Below are positions 10,319 to 21,500 of a stretch of 64,000 nucleotides of DNA, piece after piece (position 1 is the stretch's first letter; the number at the start of each line of letters is the position of its first letter). Position numbers and translations under genes: made by a program. The notes under the pieces are model-generated. The model was given only the letters and a program-made list of their open reading frames with translations. It was not told the origin of the DNA and made no database searches. Source of the DNA: Symbiodinium natans (taxonomy: Eukaryota > Sar > Dinophyceae > Suessiales > Symbiodiniaceae); assembly GCA_905221605.1 (NCBI GenBank), contig CAJNDS010002484.1:62001-126000 (forward strand), read 5' to 3'.

Positions 10319-10935
10319 GGCTTTGGGTAGCAGATTGGAAGGGACGGTGTCGGGGGATCAGTCGAACAGTTAGAAAGCCAAGCTGCCGCGTAAAATGCCC
10401 TGCAACCACCAAAACCACCACCAGAACTCCACAAAACCTTGTCGGTTCTTCTCGGGTCACTCCGAGGTTTTCCCATACACTTGAAGGTTCATGGGTCCGA
10501 AGTAGGGTCATGAATACCTCGTTTGGGGTTAACATAGTTACCCTACATAAACTTCAAAGCTGCGATAAGACCCTATGAGCCTTCACGGGCTCTTGGATAC
10601 TAGACCCAGGAGAATAGAAGGGGTAATCTTTTTGGGAACCCCAACCCTAAACAAAGCAAATAAGGGCCTACCCCGGGTCCTAGGATACCATGTCCCGACT
10701 CTCAGGCACGGACCTCGGGCTCGAATATTTGAAGCATAGGCGGTTCGGGTCCTAACCCAGAAACCCCCTATATCTACCCTTTTAAGGGATTAAATAGGGT
10801 ACCCCATTCCCCCATTCCCTACTAACCAACAATATAGATAAAAAAAAGAGCCGCTGCATCCCTAAGCAACTGACATTCCATCCGACCTGCCGGGCCGTAA
10901 ACGACAGGGAACATGTCCCTGTGAACATGCATTGC
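10319..10935. other. Spacer with a partial foldback copy
   Basis: Two open frames overlap on opposite strands (10287-10578) but neither has coding features. At about 10790-10834 the sequence AGGGTACCCCATTCCCCCAT and the following CCTACTAACCAACA match the right arm of the 7111-7232 foldback, so a partial or diverged copy lies here. Confidence 0.5.
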
Positions 10936-11071
10936 TTGGAGGTTCATGGTACTTAGAAACCCTATAAGTACCTACTTCTAACCCAATTGTAACCATGTTA
11001 GGGCACTGAAGGGGCATATAAGTGGGTTATAAGGGCAGTCATAATTGGTTCATATGTACCATGAACCTCCA
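10936..11071. repeat. Foldback element with GGAGGTTCATGGTAC ends
   Basis: TTGGAGGTTCATGGTAC at the left is answered by GTACCATGAACCTCCAG at the right, with about 100 bp between (short AACCCTATAAGTACC/GGGTTATAAGGGCA inner pairing). The end motif also occurs at about 4698, so it belongs to a dispersed family. The right end abuts the TG microsatellite. Confidence 0.75.
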
Positions 11072-11072
11072 G

Positions 11073-11074
<2 letters not shown>

Positions 11075-11168
<94 letters not shown>
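11075..11168. repeat. TG dinucleotide microsatellite
   Basis: About 47 TG repeats, cut off by the assembly gap. Cys/Val open frames through it are artefacts. Confidence 0.97.
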
Positions 11169-11268
11169 NNNNNNNNNNNNNNNNNNNNNNNNNNNNNNNN
11201 NNNNNNNNNNNNNNNNNNNNNNNNNNNNNNNNNNNNNNNNNNNNNNNNNNNNNNNNNNNNNNNNNNNN
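11169..11268. other. Assembly gap, 100 N
   Basis: Exactly 100 N, the usual placeholder for a gap of unknown size. The left flank is a TG microsatellite in a GC-rich, telomere-repeat zone. The right flank is AT-rich. The two sides may not be truly adjacent. Confidence 0.98.
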
Positions 11269-11667
11269 TTATCTCAGAGTATGATAAATATGATAAGCAA
11301 CTTTTCATAATTATGATAAGTTATTATAATTATGATAAGTTATCATAAGTTATCATACTTATGATAAGGTATCATAATTATGATAAATTGTCATAGTTAT
11401 CATAAGCTATCCTCCTCGCCCTTTCCCGTTAAAAGTGCTTACAGCTTAAAGACCTTAGTACAAAAAACTGTACTAAAGCGCAAAGAAAACAATGCTTATG
11501 ATGCAGAGACTTTGGTACACTATGATGCGTCAAGACACAATGAAATTATGCTTGCGATCTAGACACTGCGCCCTTTGAAAAAATGGCCGCGTGCCAATAT
11601 TGATTGCTTGTAACGGAGTGATTCCAAGTCTTGCTTATCGGGGGGTAAGTGTTCGTAAATTTCACCA
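11269..11667. other. AT-rich region with TGATAA/TTATCA palindromes
   Basis: 11276-11410 is made of alternating TATGATAA and TTATCATA words that form overlapping perfect palindromes (for example TGATAAGTTATCA). The rest is AT-rich unique DNA. A 60-codon open frame at 11380-11562 has no recognisable family. Confidence 0.6.
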
Positions 11668-12008
11668 AAAACATGACAATTTTTCCGCTGAATATGTGTC
11701 AGTAGAGCCGTGCTACCACAAAAAAAGCATGACACAATTTTCGCGGAATATGTGTCACCAGAGTTCTCTTAGCAACATAAACATGACACTTTTCCCGCGG
11801 AATATGTGTCAGTAGAGCTGTGCTAACACAAAAAGCATGACACATTTTCCGTGGAATATGTGTCAGTAGAGGCGTGCTAACAAAAAAAAGCATGACACAT
11901 TTTCCGCGGAATATGTGTCACGAGAGTTCTGCTAAGACAAAAAGCATGACACATTTTTCGCGGAATATGTGTCAGTAGAGCCGTGCTAACACAAAAAAGC
12001 ATGAGAAG
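11668..12008. repeat. 54-bp iteron array, each unit a palindrome
   Basis: Six units begin with CATGACA at 11672, 11728, 11783, 11836, 11891 and 11945 (spacing 53-56 bp). Each contains TGACACAT, then a TTTTCCGCGGAAT-like core, then ATGTGTCA, so each unit is a perfect or near-perfect inverted repeat with a CCGCGG centre. Linkers alternate between GTAGAGCCGTGCTAACACAA and GAGTTCTGCTAAGACAA types. The array resembles iterons of binding sites or a satellite; its role is unknown. Confidence 0.88.
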
Positions 12009-12290
12009 TGCACCTATCTGTGAATAGCAAGATTGGTATTTCTAATTAGGGAGAGACAAGGGAGATATATAAAGCTTTGATTAAATGATTTACATCATGT
12101 AATTTAAACAATTTAAACAATTCAAATAATGTAAATACATTATATAGTTTAAATAGTTGAAATCCGAAAAGGGGGGGGAACCACCCTCCCCGCCCCCTAA
12201 GAATTAAATAATGTAAATAATTTCAATCCGAAACCTCCCCGTCGTACTTAACTTAATCACTATTTAATTCTTGGGAGGGGGGGAAGCTCC
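12009..12290. other. AT-rich spacer with first partial copy of the 13-18 kb repeat
   Basis: 12009-12085 (CACCTATCTGTGAATAGCAA onward, through GAGATATATAAAGCTTTG) is a truncated copy of a segment that recurs at about 13398, 14050, 15472 and 16874. 12086-12290 is AT-rich (AATTTAAAC words) with G and C runs. Confidence 0.7.
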
Positions 12291-12293
12291 GGG

Positions 12294-12850
12294 CAAAATT
12301 TGGCCAAATCGAGCCGCGCATTTCTCATCGCATACGAAGAGCTGCCCGATTTGGCCAAATTATGCCCGGAGGCTGCTTGGCAAAATTTGGCCAAATCGAG
12401 CCACGCATTTCTCATCGCCTACGAAGAGCAGCCCGATTTGACCAAATTTTGCCCGAAAGCTGCTCGGCAAAATTTGGCCAAATCGAGCCGCGCCTTTCTC
12501 ATCGCCTACGAAGAGCAGCCCGATTTGGCCAAATTTTGCCCGAAAGCTGCCCGGCAAAATTTGGCCAAATCGAGCCGCGCCTTTCTCATCGCCTACGAAG
12601 AGCAGCCCGATTTGGCCAAATTTTGCCCGAAAGCTGCCCGGCAAAATTTGGCCAAATCGAGCCGCGCCTTTTTCATCGCCTACGAAGAGCAGCCCGATTT
12701 GGCCAAATTTTGCCCGGAGGCTGCTTGGCAAAATTTGGCCAAATCGAGCCGCGCATTTCTCATCGCGTACGACGAGCAGCCCGATTTGGCCAAATTTTGC
12801 CCGCAGACTGTCCGGCAAAATTTGGCCAAATCCAGCCGCACGTTTCCCAT
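12294..12850. repeat. 87-bp satellite, six units plus a partial
   Basis: Units begin with CAAAATTTGGCCAAATCGAG at 12294, 12381, 12468, 12555, 12642 and 12729, with a partial at 12816. Each unit contains GATTTGGCCAAATTTTGCC and its exact reverse complement on either side of a 12-base loop, so each can form a hairpin. Because 87 is divisible by three, several frames stay open on both strands (a 29-residue peptide repeat), and these are not evidence for a protein. Confidence 0.95.
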
Positions 12851-13150
12851 TGTTGGGCCCTTTGGGGCCGTTTTTTTGGGGCCAAATTGGGCCCAAAGGG
12901 CAAATGTTGCCCAAAATTAGCCAAAGGAGAAAAAAGAGCCCACTTCATAAACTGTATAAACCTTATAAGTAGTTTTATATAATTCTTTTACCCCACCCCC
13001 CCAGCCCTCCTCCACCTTTCGTGCCCTCTACCTCAAAAACGAAGGCTTGTACTTGCACTTGTACTTGTAATGTACTCTGATAGGCGCAGAGTGTGCCTAG
13101 GTCACTTGAGAAGTTTTGAGTGGTGCAGCAAACCCAGCTGATGCTCATGA
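12851..13150. other. Spacer, no gene recognised
   Basis: Unique sequence following the satellite, with C runs near 12991 and short CTTGTACTTG repeats near 13047-13067. Confidence 0.5.
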
Positions 13151-16100
13151 TTTCTCTGTCTCCCTATATATGGGCGATGGAACGGGTGTCCTTTTTGATC
13201 GTTTTCTGCATCTTCAAGGGAGAAAAAAGGACCCCCCAAGAAGGAAAAGTAACATAAGAAAAAGGGAGGGACATTGAAGAGATCCTCTCTTTACTTAGTC
13301 ATTCCCTGTCATCTCTTCTTATCTGTTGTTTTTCTTAGTCGCTTCAAAACGCAAAATAAGGGAAAGGCGATTTCCTGAAGAGGAGGAAGGGTACTGTACC
13401 TATCTGTGAATAGCAAGATTGGCTTTTTCGAATTAGGGAGAGACAAGGGAGATATATAAAGCTTTGCGACAAGTTTTGTCACTCCGTCTCCTTGCTTCCT
13501 GTCTGTTCTTTTCCTTGCAGAGATCAGGGAGAGAGGATAGATAAAGAAGAGTGCCATCTTCTTTGCGCCTTGTTTTGTCTCTCCCTCTCCTTTATTCATC
13601 TCTCTTCTATTCTTTTCTTGGCTCTTCCCATTAAAATTGTGTTCCTTTCATCGCTCCTCTCTCCTTCTCTTTCCCTTCTCTTCTGCTGTTCCCCTTTATA
13701 TGACAAAAAACACAAGAAAGGAAGAACAAGAGGGGAATGGAGGCCCTTTTCCTGTCTTCTCCTGTTGCAATGAATAAGGAAAAGAGCATAGGAGATAAGG
13801 AAGGGAATTGAAGAGTAAATGGGCGATGGAACTGGAACGGGTGTTCCTTTTGAGAGTTTTCTGCATCTTCAAGGGAGAAAAAAGACATCCCCCAAGAAGG
13901 AAAAGTAACATAAGAGATAGGGAGGAAAATTGAAGAGCTCCTCTCTTTACCTAGTCATTCCCTGTCCTCTCTTCTTATCTGTTGTTTTTCTTAGTCGCTT
14001 CAAAAAGCAAAATAAGGGAAAGGCGATTTCCTGAAGAGGAAGAAGGGCACCTATCTATCTGTGAATAGCAAGATTGGCTTTTTCTCATTAGGGAGAGACA
14101 AGGGAGATATATAAAGCTTTGCGACAAGTTTTGTCACTCCGTCTCCTTGCTTCCTGTCTGTTCTATTCCTTGCAGAGATAAGGGAGAGAGGATAGATAAA
14201 GAAGAGTGCCATCTTCTTTGCGCCTTGTTTTGTCTCTCCCTCTCCTTTATTCATCTCTCTTCTATTCTTTTCTTGGCTCTTCCCATTAATATGGTGTTAT
14301 TGTTATCTCTCCTCGCTCCTTCTCTTTCCCTTCTCTTCTGCTGTTCCCCCTTAAATGACAAAAACGCAAGAAAGGAAGAACAAGAGGGGAAGGAGGCCCT
14401 GTTCTTTTCACAATGGATGGGGCAAGTGAGCGGGGTTGGCTCCTTGCCCGTAGACCCTCCCCATGCTTCAGCATATTCTTCCTCTCGCCCTATCGCCTCT
14501 CTGTTCTTTTCCTTGTTCCCAAACGGAAAAAGTGAACGGGTTCCTGAAGACGAGAGAGGGCGCCTGTTTTTCTAATTATAGAGGGAAAAGGGAAAGACAA
14601 GGATGATAGATAAAGAAGAGTGCGATCCGTCTCCTTGTTTCTTGTCTTTTCTCTTCTTTTCAATACCCTTCCAGAAAATTAAAATGGCATCCTTGTTGTC
14701 TCTCCTCTCTCACTTCTCTTTCCCTTCTCTCCTTCTGTTTCCGTTTAGCTGTTAAACCACAATAAAGGAACTTGTATGATAAAGGCAGTGGGAGGGTAAG
14801 CAGAGGGTGACTCCTTGAGTGTGGACCTTGCCATACTTCATCATATCACTCTTTTCGGCCTATCTCTTCTGCTCTTTTCCTTACCCTTCTCCTTTTCATA
14901 ATTCTTCCTGCTTAGTTTTTCTTATTTCGAAAAGAAAAAGGGAAGGGAGAGATAAGGGAGAGGGGATGGATTAAGAAGAGCGCCATCTTCTTTGCAACTT
15001 GTTTTGTCTCTCCTTCTCCTTTATTCATCTCTCTTCCATTCTTTTCTTGGCTCTTCCCATTAAAATTGTGTTCCTTTCATCGCTCCTCTCCCCTTCTCTT
15101 TCCCTTCTCTTCTCCTGTTCCCCTTTATATGACAAACACACAAGAAAGGAAGAACAAGAGGGGAATGGAGGCCCTTTTCCTGTCTTCTCCTGTTGCAATG
15201 AATAAGGAAAAGAGCATAGGAGATAAGGAAGCGAATTGAAGAGTAAATGGGCGATGGAACGGGCGTTTCTTTTGAGAGTTTTCTGCATCTTCAAGGGAGA
15301 AAAAAGGATATCCCCCAAGGAGGAAACGTAACATAAGAGATAGGGAGGAAAATTGAAGAGCTCCTCTCTTTACCTAGTCATTCCCTGTCCTCTCTTCTTA
15401 TCTGTTGTTCTTCTTAGTCGCTTCAACAAGCAAAATAAGGGAAAGGCGATTTCCTGAAGAGGAAGAAGGGCACCTATCTATCTGTGAATAGCAAGATTGG
15501 TTTTTTCTAATTAGGGAGAGACAAGGGAGATATATAAAGCTTTGCGACAAGTTTTGTCACTCCGTCTCCTTGCTTCCTGTCTGTTCTATTCCTTGCAGAG
15601 ATAAGGGAGAGAGGATAGATAAAGAAGAGTGCCATCTTCTTTGCGCCTTGTTTTGTCTCTCCCTCTCCTTTATTCATCTCTCTTCTATTCTTTTCTTGGC
15701 TCTTCCCATTAAAATTGTGTTCCTTTCATCGCTCCTCTCTCCTTCTCTTTCCCTTCTCTTCTGCTGTTCCCCTTTAAATGACAAAAACGCAAGAAAGGAA
15801 GAACAAGAGGGGAATGGAGGCCCTGTTCTTTTCACAATGGATGGGGCAAGTGAGCGGGGTTGGCTACTTGCCCGTAGTCCCTCCCCATGCTTCAGCAAAT
15901 TCTTCCTCTCGCCCTATCGCCTCTGTTCTTTTCCTTGTTCCCAAACGGAAAAAGTGAACGGGTTCCTGAAGACGAGAGAGGGCGCCTGTTTTTCTAATTA
16001 TAGAGGGAAAAGGGAAAGACAAGGATGATAGATACGGAAGAGTGCCATCCGTCCCCTTGTTTCTTGTCTTTTCTCTTCTTTTCAATACCCTTCCAGAAAA

Positions 16101-18060
16101 TTAACATGGCATCCTTGTTGTCTCTCCTCTCTCACTTCTCTTTCCCTTCTCTCCTTCTGTTTCCGTTTAGCTGATAAACCACAAGAAGGGAACTTGTATG
16201 ATAAGGGCAGTGGGAGGGTAAGCAGAGGGTGACTCCTTGCGTGTGGACCTTGCCATACTTCATCATATCACTCTTTTCGGCCTATCTCTTCTGCTCTTTT
16301 CCTTACCCTTCTCCTTTTCATAGTTCTTCCTGCTTAGTTTTTCTTATTTCGAAAAGAAAAAGGGAAGGGAGAGAAAAGGGAGAGGGGATGGATTAAGAAG
16401 AGCGCCATCTTCTTTGCAACTTGTTTTGTCTCTCCTTCTCCTTTATTCATCTCTCTTCCATTCTTTTCTTGGCTCTTCCCATTAAAATTGTGTTCCTTTC
16501 ATCGCTCCTCTCTCCTTCTCTTTCCCTTCTCTTCTCCTGTTCCCCTTTATATGACAAAAACACAAGAAAGGAAGAACAAGAGGGGAATGGAGGCCCTTTT
16601 CCTGTCTTCTCCTGTTGCAATGACTAAGGAAAAGAGCATAGGAGATAAGGAAGGGAAGAGTAAATGGGCGATGGAACGGGTGTTCCTTTTGAGAGTTTTC
16701 TGCATCTTCAAGGGAGAAAAAAGGACCCCCCAAGAAGGAAAAGTAATGCAAAATTGAAGAGCTCCTCTCTTTACCTAGTCATTCCCTGTCCTTTCTTCTT
16801 ATCTGTTCTTTTTCTTATTCGCTTCAGAAAGCAAAATAAGGGAAAGGCGATTTCCTGAAGAGGAAGAAGGGCACTTATCGATTTGCGAAGAGCAAGATTG
16901 GTTTTTTTCTAATTAGGGAGAGACTTGCCCCGCCTGAGCCTCCCTGGCCTGCTTGTTGTGGCCACATTCCGCTACAGTTGCCCCGCCTGAGTCTCCCTGG
17001 CCTGCTTATTGTGGCCACATTCCGGTACAGTTGCGCTTCCAGAAAAATGCCATCCTTGTCATCTCTCCTCTCTCACTTCCCTTTCCCTTCTCTCCTTCTG
17101 TTTCCTTTCAACTGATACAGCGCAAGAAAGGAACTTGTATGATAAGGGCAGTGGGAGGGTAAGCAGAGGGTGACTCCTTGCGCGTGGACCTTGCCATACC
17201 CCCTCCTATCGGCCTATCCCTTCTATTCCTTTCCGTCCCCTTCTCCTTCTCATAGTTCTTCCTTTTTGTTTTCTTATTTCGAAAAGAAAGAGGGCAGGGA
17301 GAGATAAGGGGGAGAGGATAGATAAAGAAGAGTGCCATCTTCTCTGCGCCTTATTTTGTCTCTCCCTCTCCTTTATTCATCTCTCTTCTATTCTTTTCTT
17401 TGCTCTTCCCAGTACAAATGCAATCCTTTTTGTCTCTCCTCTCTCCTTCTCTCTCCCTTCTCTTCTCCTGTTCCCCTTGATGTGACAAAAACACAAGAAA
17501 GGAAGAACAAGAGGGGAATGGAGGCCCTGTTCCTTTCTTTTCCTGTTTCAATGGATGGGGAAAGTGAGCGGGGTTGGCTCCTTGTCCGTAGACCCTCCCC
17601 ATGCTTCAGCAAATCCCTCCTCTCGCCTTATCGCCTCTGTTCTTTCCTTGTTCCCACATGGAAAAAGAAAACGGGTTCCTTTGCATGTTCATTGTTCTTC
17701 CTTTTGTTGTTTATTTGAAAAGGAAAAGAGCAAGAGAAGAAAGATGAAAACGAGCACCATCTTCTCCTAGCCTGATTTTGCACCTCCCTCTCCTGTCTTC
17801 ATTTCTCTTCCATTCTTTTCATTGCTCTTCCCATTAAAATTGCATTCCTTTTGATCTCTCCTCTGATCTGCGAAGAGCAAGAATGGTCTTGTCTTTTGAA
17901 TTATAGAGGGAAACGGGAGAGGCAAGGAAGGGAGAGATGATAGATAAAGAAGAGTGCCATCCGTCTCCTTGTTTCTTGTCTCTTCTCTTCTTTTCAATCA
18001 ATACCCTTCCAGAAAATTAAAATGGCCTCCTTGTTGTCTCGCCTCTCTCACTTCTCTTTC
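13151..18060. repeat. Higher-order pyrimidine/purine-rich repeat, period about 1.42 kb
   Basis: Long blocks recur in the same order. The word TGCCATCTTCTTTGCG or its variant falls at about 13551, 14206, 14981, 15629, 16402 and 17332. Positions 14206/15629 and 14981/16402 show a composite period of 1,421-1,423 bp made of two unequal subunits (about 650 and 775 bp). Other recurring words are GGGCGATGGAACGGG (13169, 13818, 15248, 16668) and CCTTGTTGTCTCTCCTCTCT (14691, 16111; variants at 17051 and 18027). One strand is TC-rich, so many Leu/Ser-rich and Lys/Glu-rich open frames appear on both strands. None looks like a protein gene. Confidence 0.85.
16925..17030 (+). repeat. 53-bp tandem duplication inside the higher-order repeat
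   Basis: TTGCCCCGCCTGAGCCTCCC at 16925 and TTGCCCCGCCTGAGTCTCCC at 16978 begin two 53-bp units differing at a few bases. The sequence is absent from the other copies of the higher-order repeat, so it is a local insertion. Confidence 0.92.
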
Positions 18061-18522
18061 CCTTCTGCCGCAGCCAAACAGCGACTTTTTCACGCAGGCT
18101 GAAAAAAGAACACGCATACACAGATAGCAAAGAGAAACAAATGAAAATAAGAACAACCAGAAATTCGCAGTTCGTAATGGCGTGCGGCTAGGCCTAGAAC
18201 CGCTGGGCATGAGATTTGCGTGCCATATGTAGGTGTAAATATGTATTTTTGTATTACGATATTTATATTCGCTCTTTTTAAGCAATAAGAAAAACCCAAA
18301 GCTAAATAGACCCTAAAGGCGGCGGGCTCATATTGGTATTGATGCACGAGGCGCACATTACACCACATATAAGCAAGGTACGGTGCATCAACAGACTGTC
18401 ACCCACAACAACATCCCCTCCACAATTCCCACCCAAGAAAAGGCACTGCGCATTTATGTCTACGATCGGCAACCTGCTGTCTACCATTGCTTCTATGGGG
18501 TCCATCGGGACCCTTTGCCCCT
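18061..18522. other. Leader region upstream of the large retroelement ORF
   Basis: The higher-order repeat ends near 18060 and unique sequence begins. The frame of the large downstream protein is open from 18373 (after TAA 18370-18372), but the first ATG in it is at 18523. A short overlapping frame (ATG near 18333 to TGA 18537-18539) in another phase could be an upstream ORF. No promoter motif was identified. Confidence 0.5.
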
Positions 18523-21500
18523 ATGACGACGATTCGTGACGTGGTGATCAAGGCAAGGTCTACGACCTTCCTTGATCACCTCAATGCCTATGTTGCTTGT
18601 CGTAGACATCGCGCACGTGTCAGATCCCTCAACAGCATTCTCCTTGCCTACAACCTGCCACTCACCTATCCCACAACACGTGAGCTGAAGCTTGCTCTCA
18701 TGGCCAATGACAGCCGACCTTTTAACCTAATCGCTGCTATCAATCTTCAGCTCCCGACAGAAGAGCTTGAACTTGCACTGAATCTCATAGCTGACAGGCT
18801 TGTTCCTTACTTCGACACGATCCCAAAGGAGCCGTGCAAGCTGCAGGCTGTCGTTAGTTGGAACGTTACCTCGCTGTGTACCTTCGACACTATTGGCCTT
18901 GCCAAGCTTCGTACCATTGGTGCGTTGGCTCACCAAACGCCCGTGCTTTTGCAGGAAACCAAATGGAATGCTGCCTGTTTACACCGATTCAGACAGGCAA
19001 CAGCCAGAATAAATACGATTGCCTCTCTCGCTATTTGGAAGGAATCTGGACACTCTGGAGGAGTTGCTGTCTGTTTGCCACAGGACTATAAAGTCGTAGA
19101 AACTGTTGACCTTGTGCCTGGTTTTGCCCTTGCCGTGCTGGTCAGATTTCGGTCTGTCTGCTACTGGCTCCTGTCGGTTTATTGGCACCCTGATCAATGG
19201 GGGAAGCTTTTCCCTGCACTTAGTGCTTTTGTCAAGGATGCAACTCATGTGGTTGTCCTTGGGGGGGACTTCAATGCTGTTAATCAGCAGAAGGAGGGTG
19301 AGTATGCACATCTCCTTGCTCAAGGCGACATGATTGAATGCAAGTCTGACAGGCCAACTTTCGAGCAAGGCTCTACCTGCAGTCACCTTGACCATTACCT
19401 TATTTCCAGTTCGCTGTACTTGTCCGCCAAGATCTGTTCTGTCTCTTGGAAGCACAAAAAAGTAACTGGAGGACATCACTTGGTAAAGATTCGGTTTCGG
19501 CCGAAGCATAAGCTTGACAAAGATGTCCCGGCGATACCTGTTCGGACAGTTCCTGCTGCGGCTTTTTCTGTTCCACCTGCGACTACTGACTTGCCTGGCA
19601 TCGAGGCTGCGGAGACTAGCCCTTCGCACCTTCTTCTTCGTAAACTAATTAATTGCACTAAAGCCCGCTTGATTGAAGAGCAGAACAATGGTCAAAAACT
19701 CTGCCCTTCTGACGCGCTCGTTGCACAAAAAGCCACATGTTTCTTGTGGCATGCCAACCTACGTGCCCAAACTGGAAACTCAATTGCTGCATTAATTAGG
19801 AAGTTGGTACGCCTTTTGAACAGGAGCACTGGTGCGACTGTCGGTGTCAACGCAAGCACCGTCACATCTTTAGCCAGGCATATCACCATACCCCCTTTCA
19901 CGCCGTCAGGTAATGGTTCAGCCGAGCTCCCGAGACATTGGCTTCAAGAAGCGCTTAATCGGCTACACCTTGGTGCAGAGCTGAAAACTGCCCCCTCACC
20001 AAGTCTTCGTTCCCTGGTTGCTCAAAGAGATTTGCAGGTTGATAAGTCTAAAATTAAGTGGCAGGCCTTCAGGAAAATCTGCCCTCGAATCATCGATTCG
20101 CAACAGGTCAGAAGCGAAAATGGCCAGCTGATCACATCTATGAGTCAGTTTGATGCTGCACTAAGGGCAACTAGAGCCTTTTGGCACCACTTCCCTTGTC
20201 AATACGATAACCAGTGGGACAAACTCCTACAGCCATATGCGCAAAGGGCCCCCTTCGTGCCGGCTGACTTACCAGATGAAAGCATCATCTTCAAGGCCAT
20301 TATTACCACCAAGGATTCTTCCCCGGGTCCCGATGGTGTGCCCTATGCCTTCTATAGGCAAAATCCGAGTTATTTTGCCAACTTACTTGGGGATCATATG
20401 TGGGAGATGTGCTTGTCTCAAGCTGATCATCCGCTTCAGGCCTTAGTCTTCATTCCCAAGGCAGACAAGGGTGCGTACGCGGACAACTACAGGCCACTAG
20501 ACATGCCCGATACTTGTGATCGAATCATTGACTCCGCAATCTACGCTGTCCTTGCTGAGTCTTTCAAAGACTCGCTACATCCTGCCCAGGCTCTTCTTAA
20601 TCACTTCAAAGAACCACAGGCAAATTATGCCCAAATGCAACACTACTTGGAGCTCAAAGATGCCCAGTACACAGTCATGCTTTCCGACTTTGCCAAGGCC
20701 TTTGAACGGGTGAATCCCTGGTGGGTACTACAGTGCTTAGCGGCAAGAGCTGCCCCTGCCTGGATCAAAGCTTACGTCATCCACCTTATGTTTGGGAGGC
20801 GCACCCAGCATAAAGTGCAAGGTTTCTTGCTCGAGCCTATCTCCATCCACCAAGGCCTTGCTATGGGAAGGGCGACTTCTGTTGTCCTTTTCTGTCTCGC
20901 CTTAGATCCCTTGATTTGGGCGCTGCACGACATTTCTTCCTTCATAAGACTAACGGCTTACATGGACGATAACAGCGCTGCCTCCAAAGGCCTGCATTGG
21001 GTGGAAAAGGCACAAAGAACTTTCGAACCAGCGCACAGCGCGGGGTTACAAGTTCTCCGTCACCAATGCTTCCAAGCAGGGTTTATTTCTTTACAGGTTC
21101 TCCCTGGGGATGTCAGAGCATGCATAGCCCAATTTGGTGTCGCTTGGATTGAGTCCAAACAGCTTCCACCGAGCAATACTCTCACCATTGGAGGTCCCTC
21201 ATTGCATCAAGCCTTGTGCTTACTGCTTCAACAGAACATCTACAGCCTCGACCAAGCAATGAGGATGTCCTTGACTAGGCTTGACGTGCGACACGGACTG
21301 CTCTTAGTAAGCGGAAGCAAATGCTACGTCCTGTCTAGCGATATGCTGCTTTGCATGTGCACACAACAGCAAAATTTCCAGGCTTTGTTGGCTTGCATTA
21401 TTGCATCGCCTTGCAAATGCAAATGCAAAACTTCTATTCTTACCAACAAGCCCTTCAAAACTGCTGATATCCTTCTCCTCGACATGACGCCTTGGGGGTC

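Noticed and set aside
11668-12850. Regular repeats considered as a CRISPR array
   Set aside because: Units are tandem with no unique spacers, the context is eukaryotic, and no cas-like gene is present.
12300-12920. 206-residue plus-strand frame with a 29-residue peptide repeat, and a 184-residue minus frame
   Set aside because: Both are readings of the 87-bp satellite, whose period is a multiple of three. Several frames are equally open.
13492-17720. Many 60-150-residue Leu/Ser/Phe-rich or Lys/Glu-rich frames
   Set aside because: They derive from the strand-asymmetric higher-order repeat. The same frames recur in each copy with frameshifts, and opposite strands are equally open.
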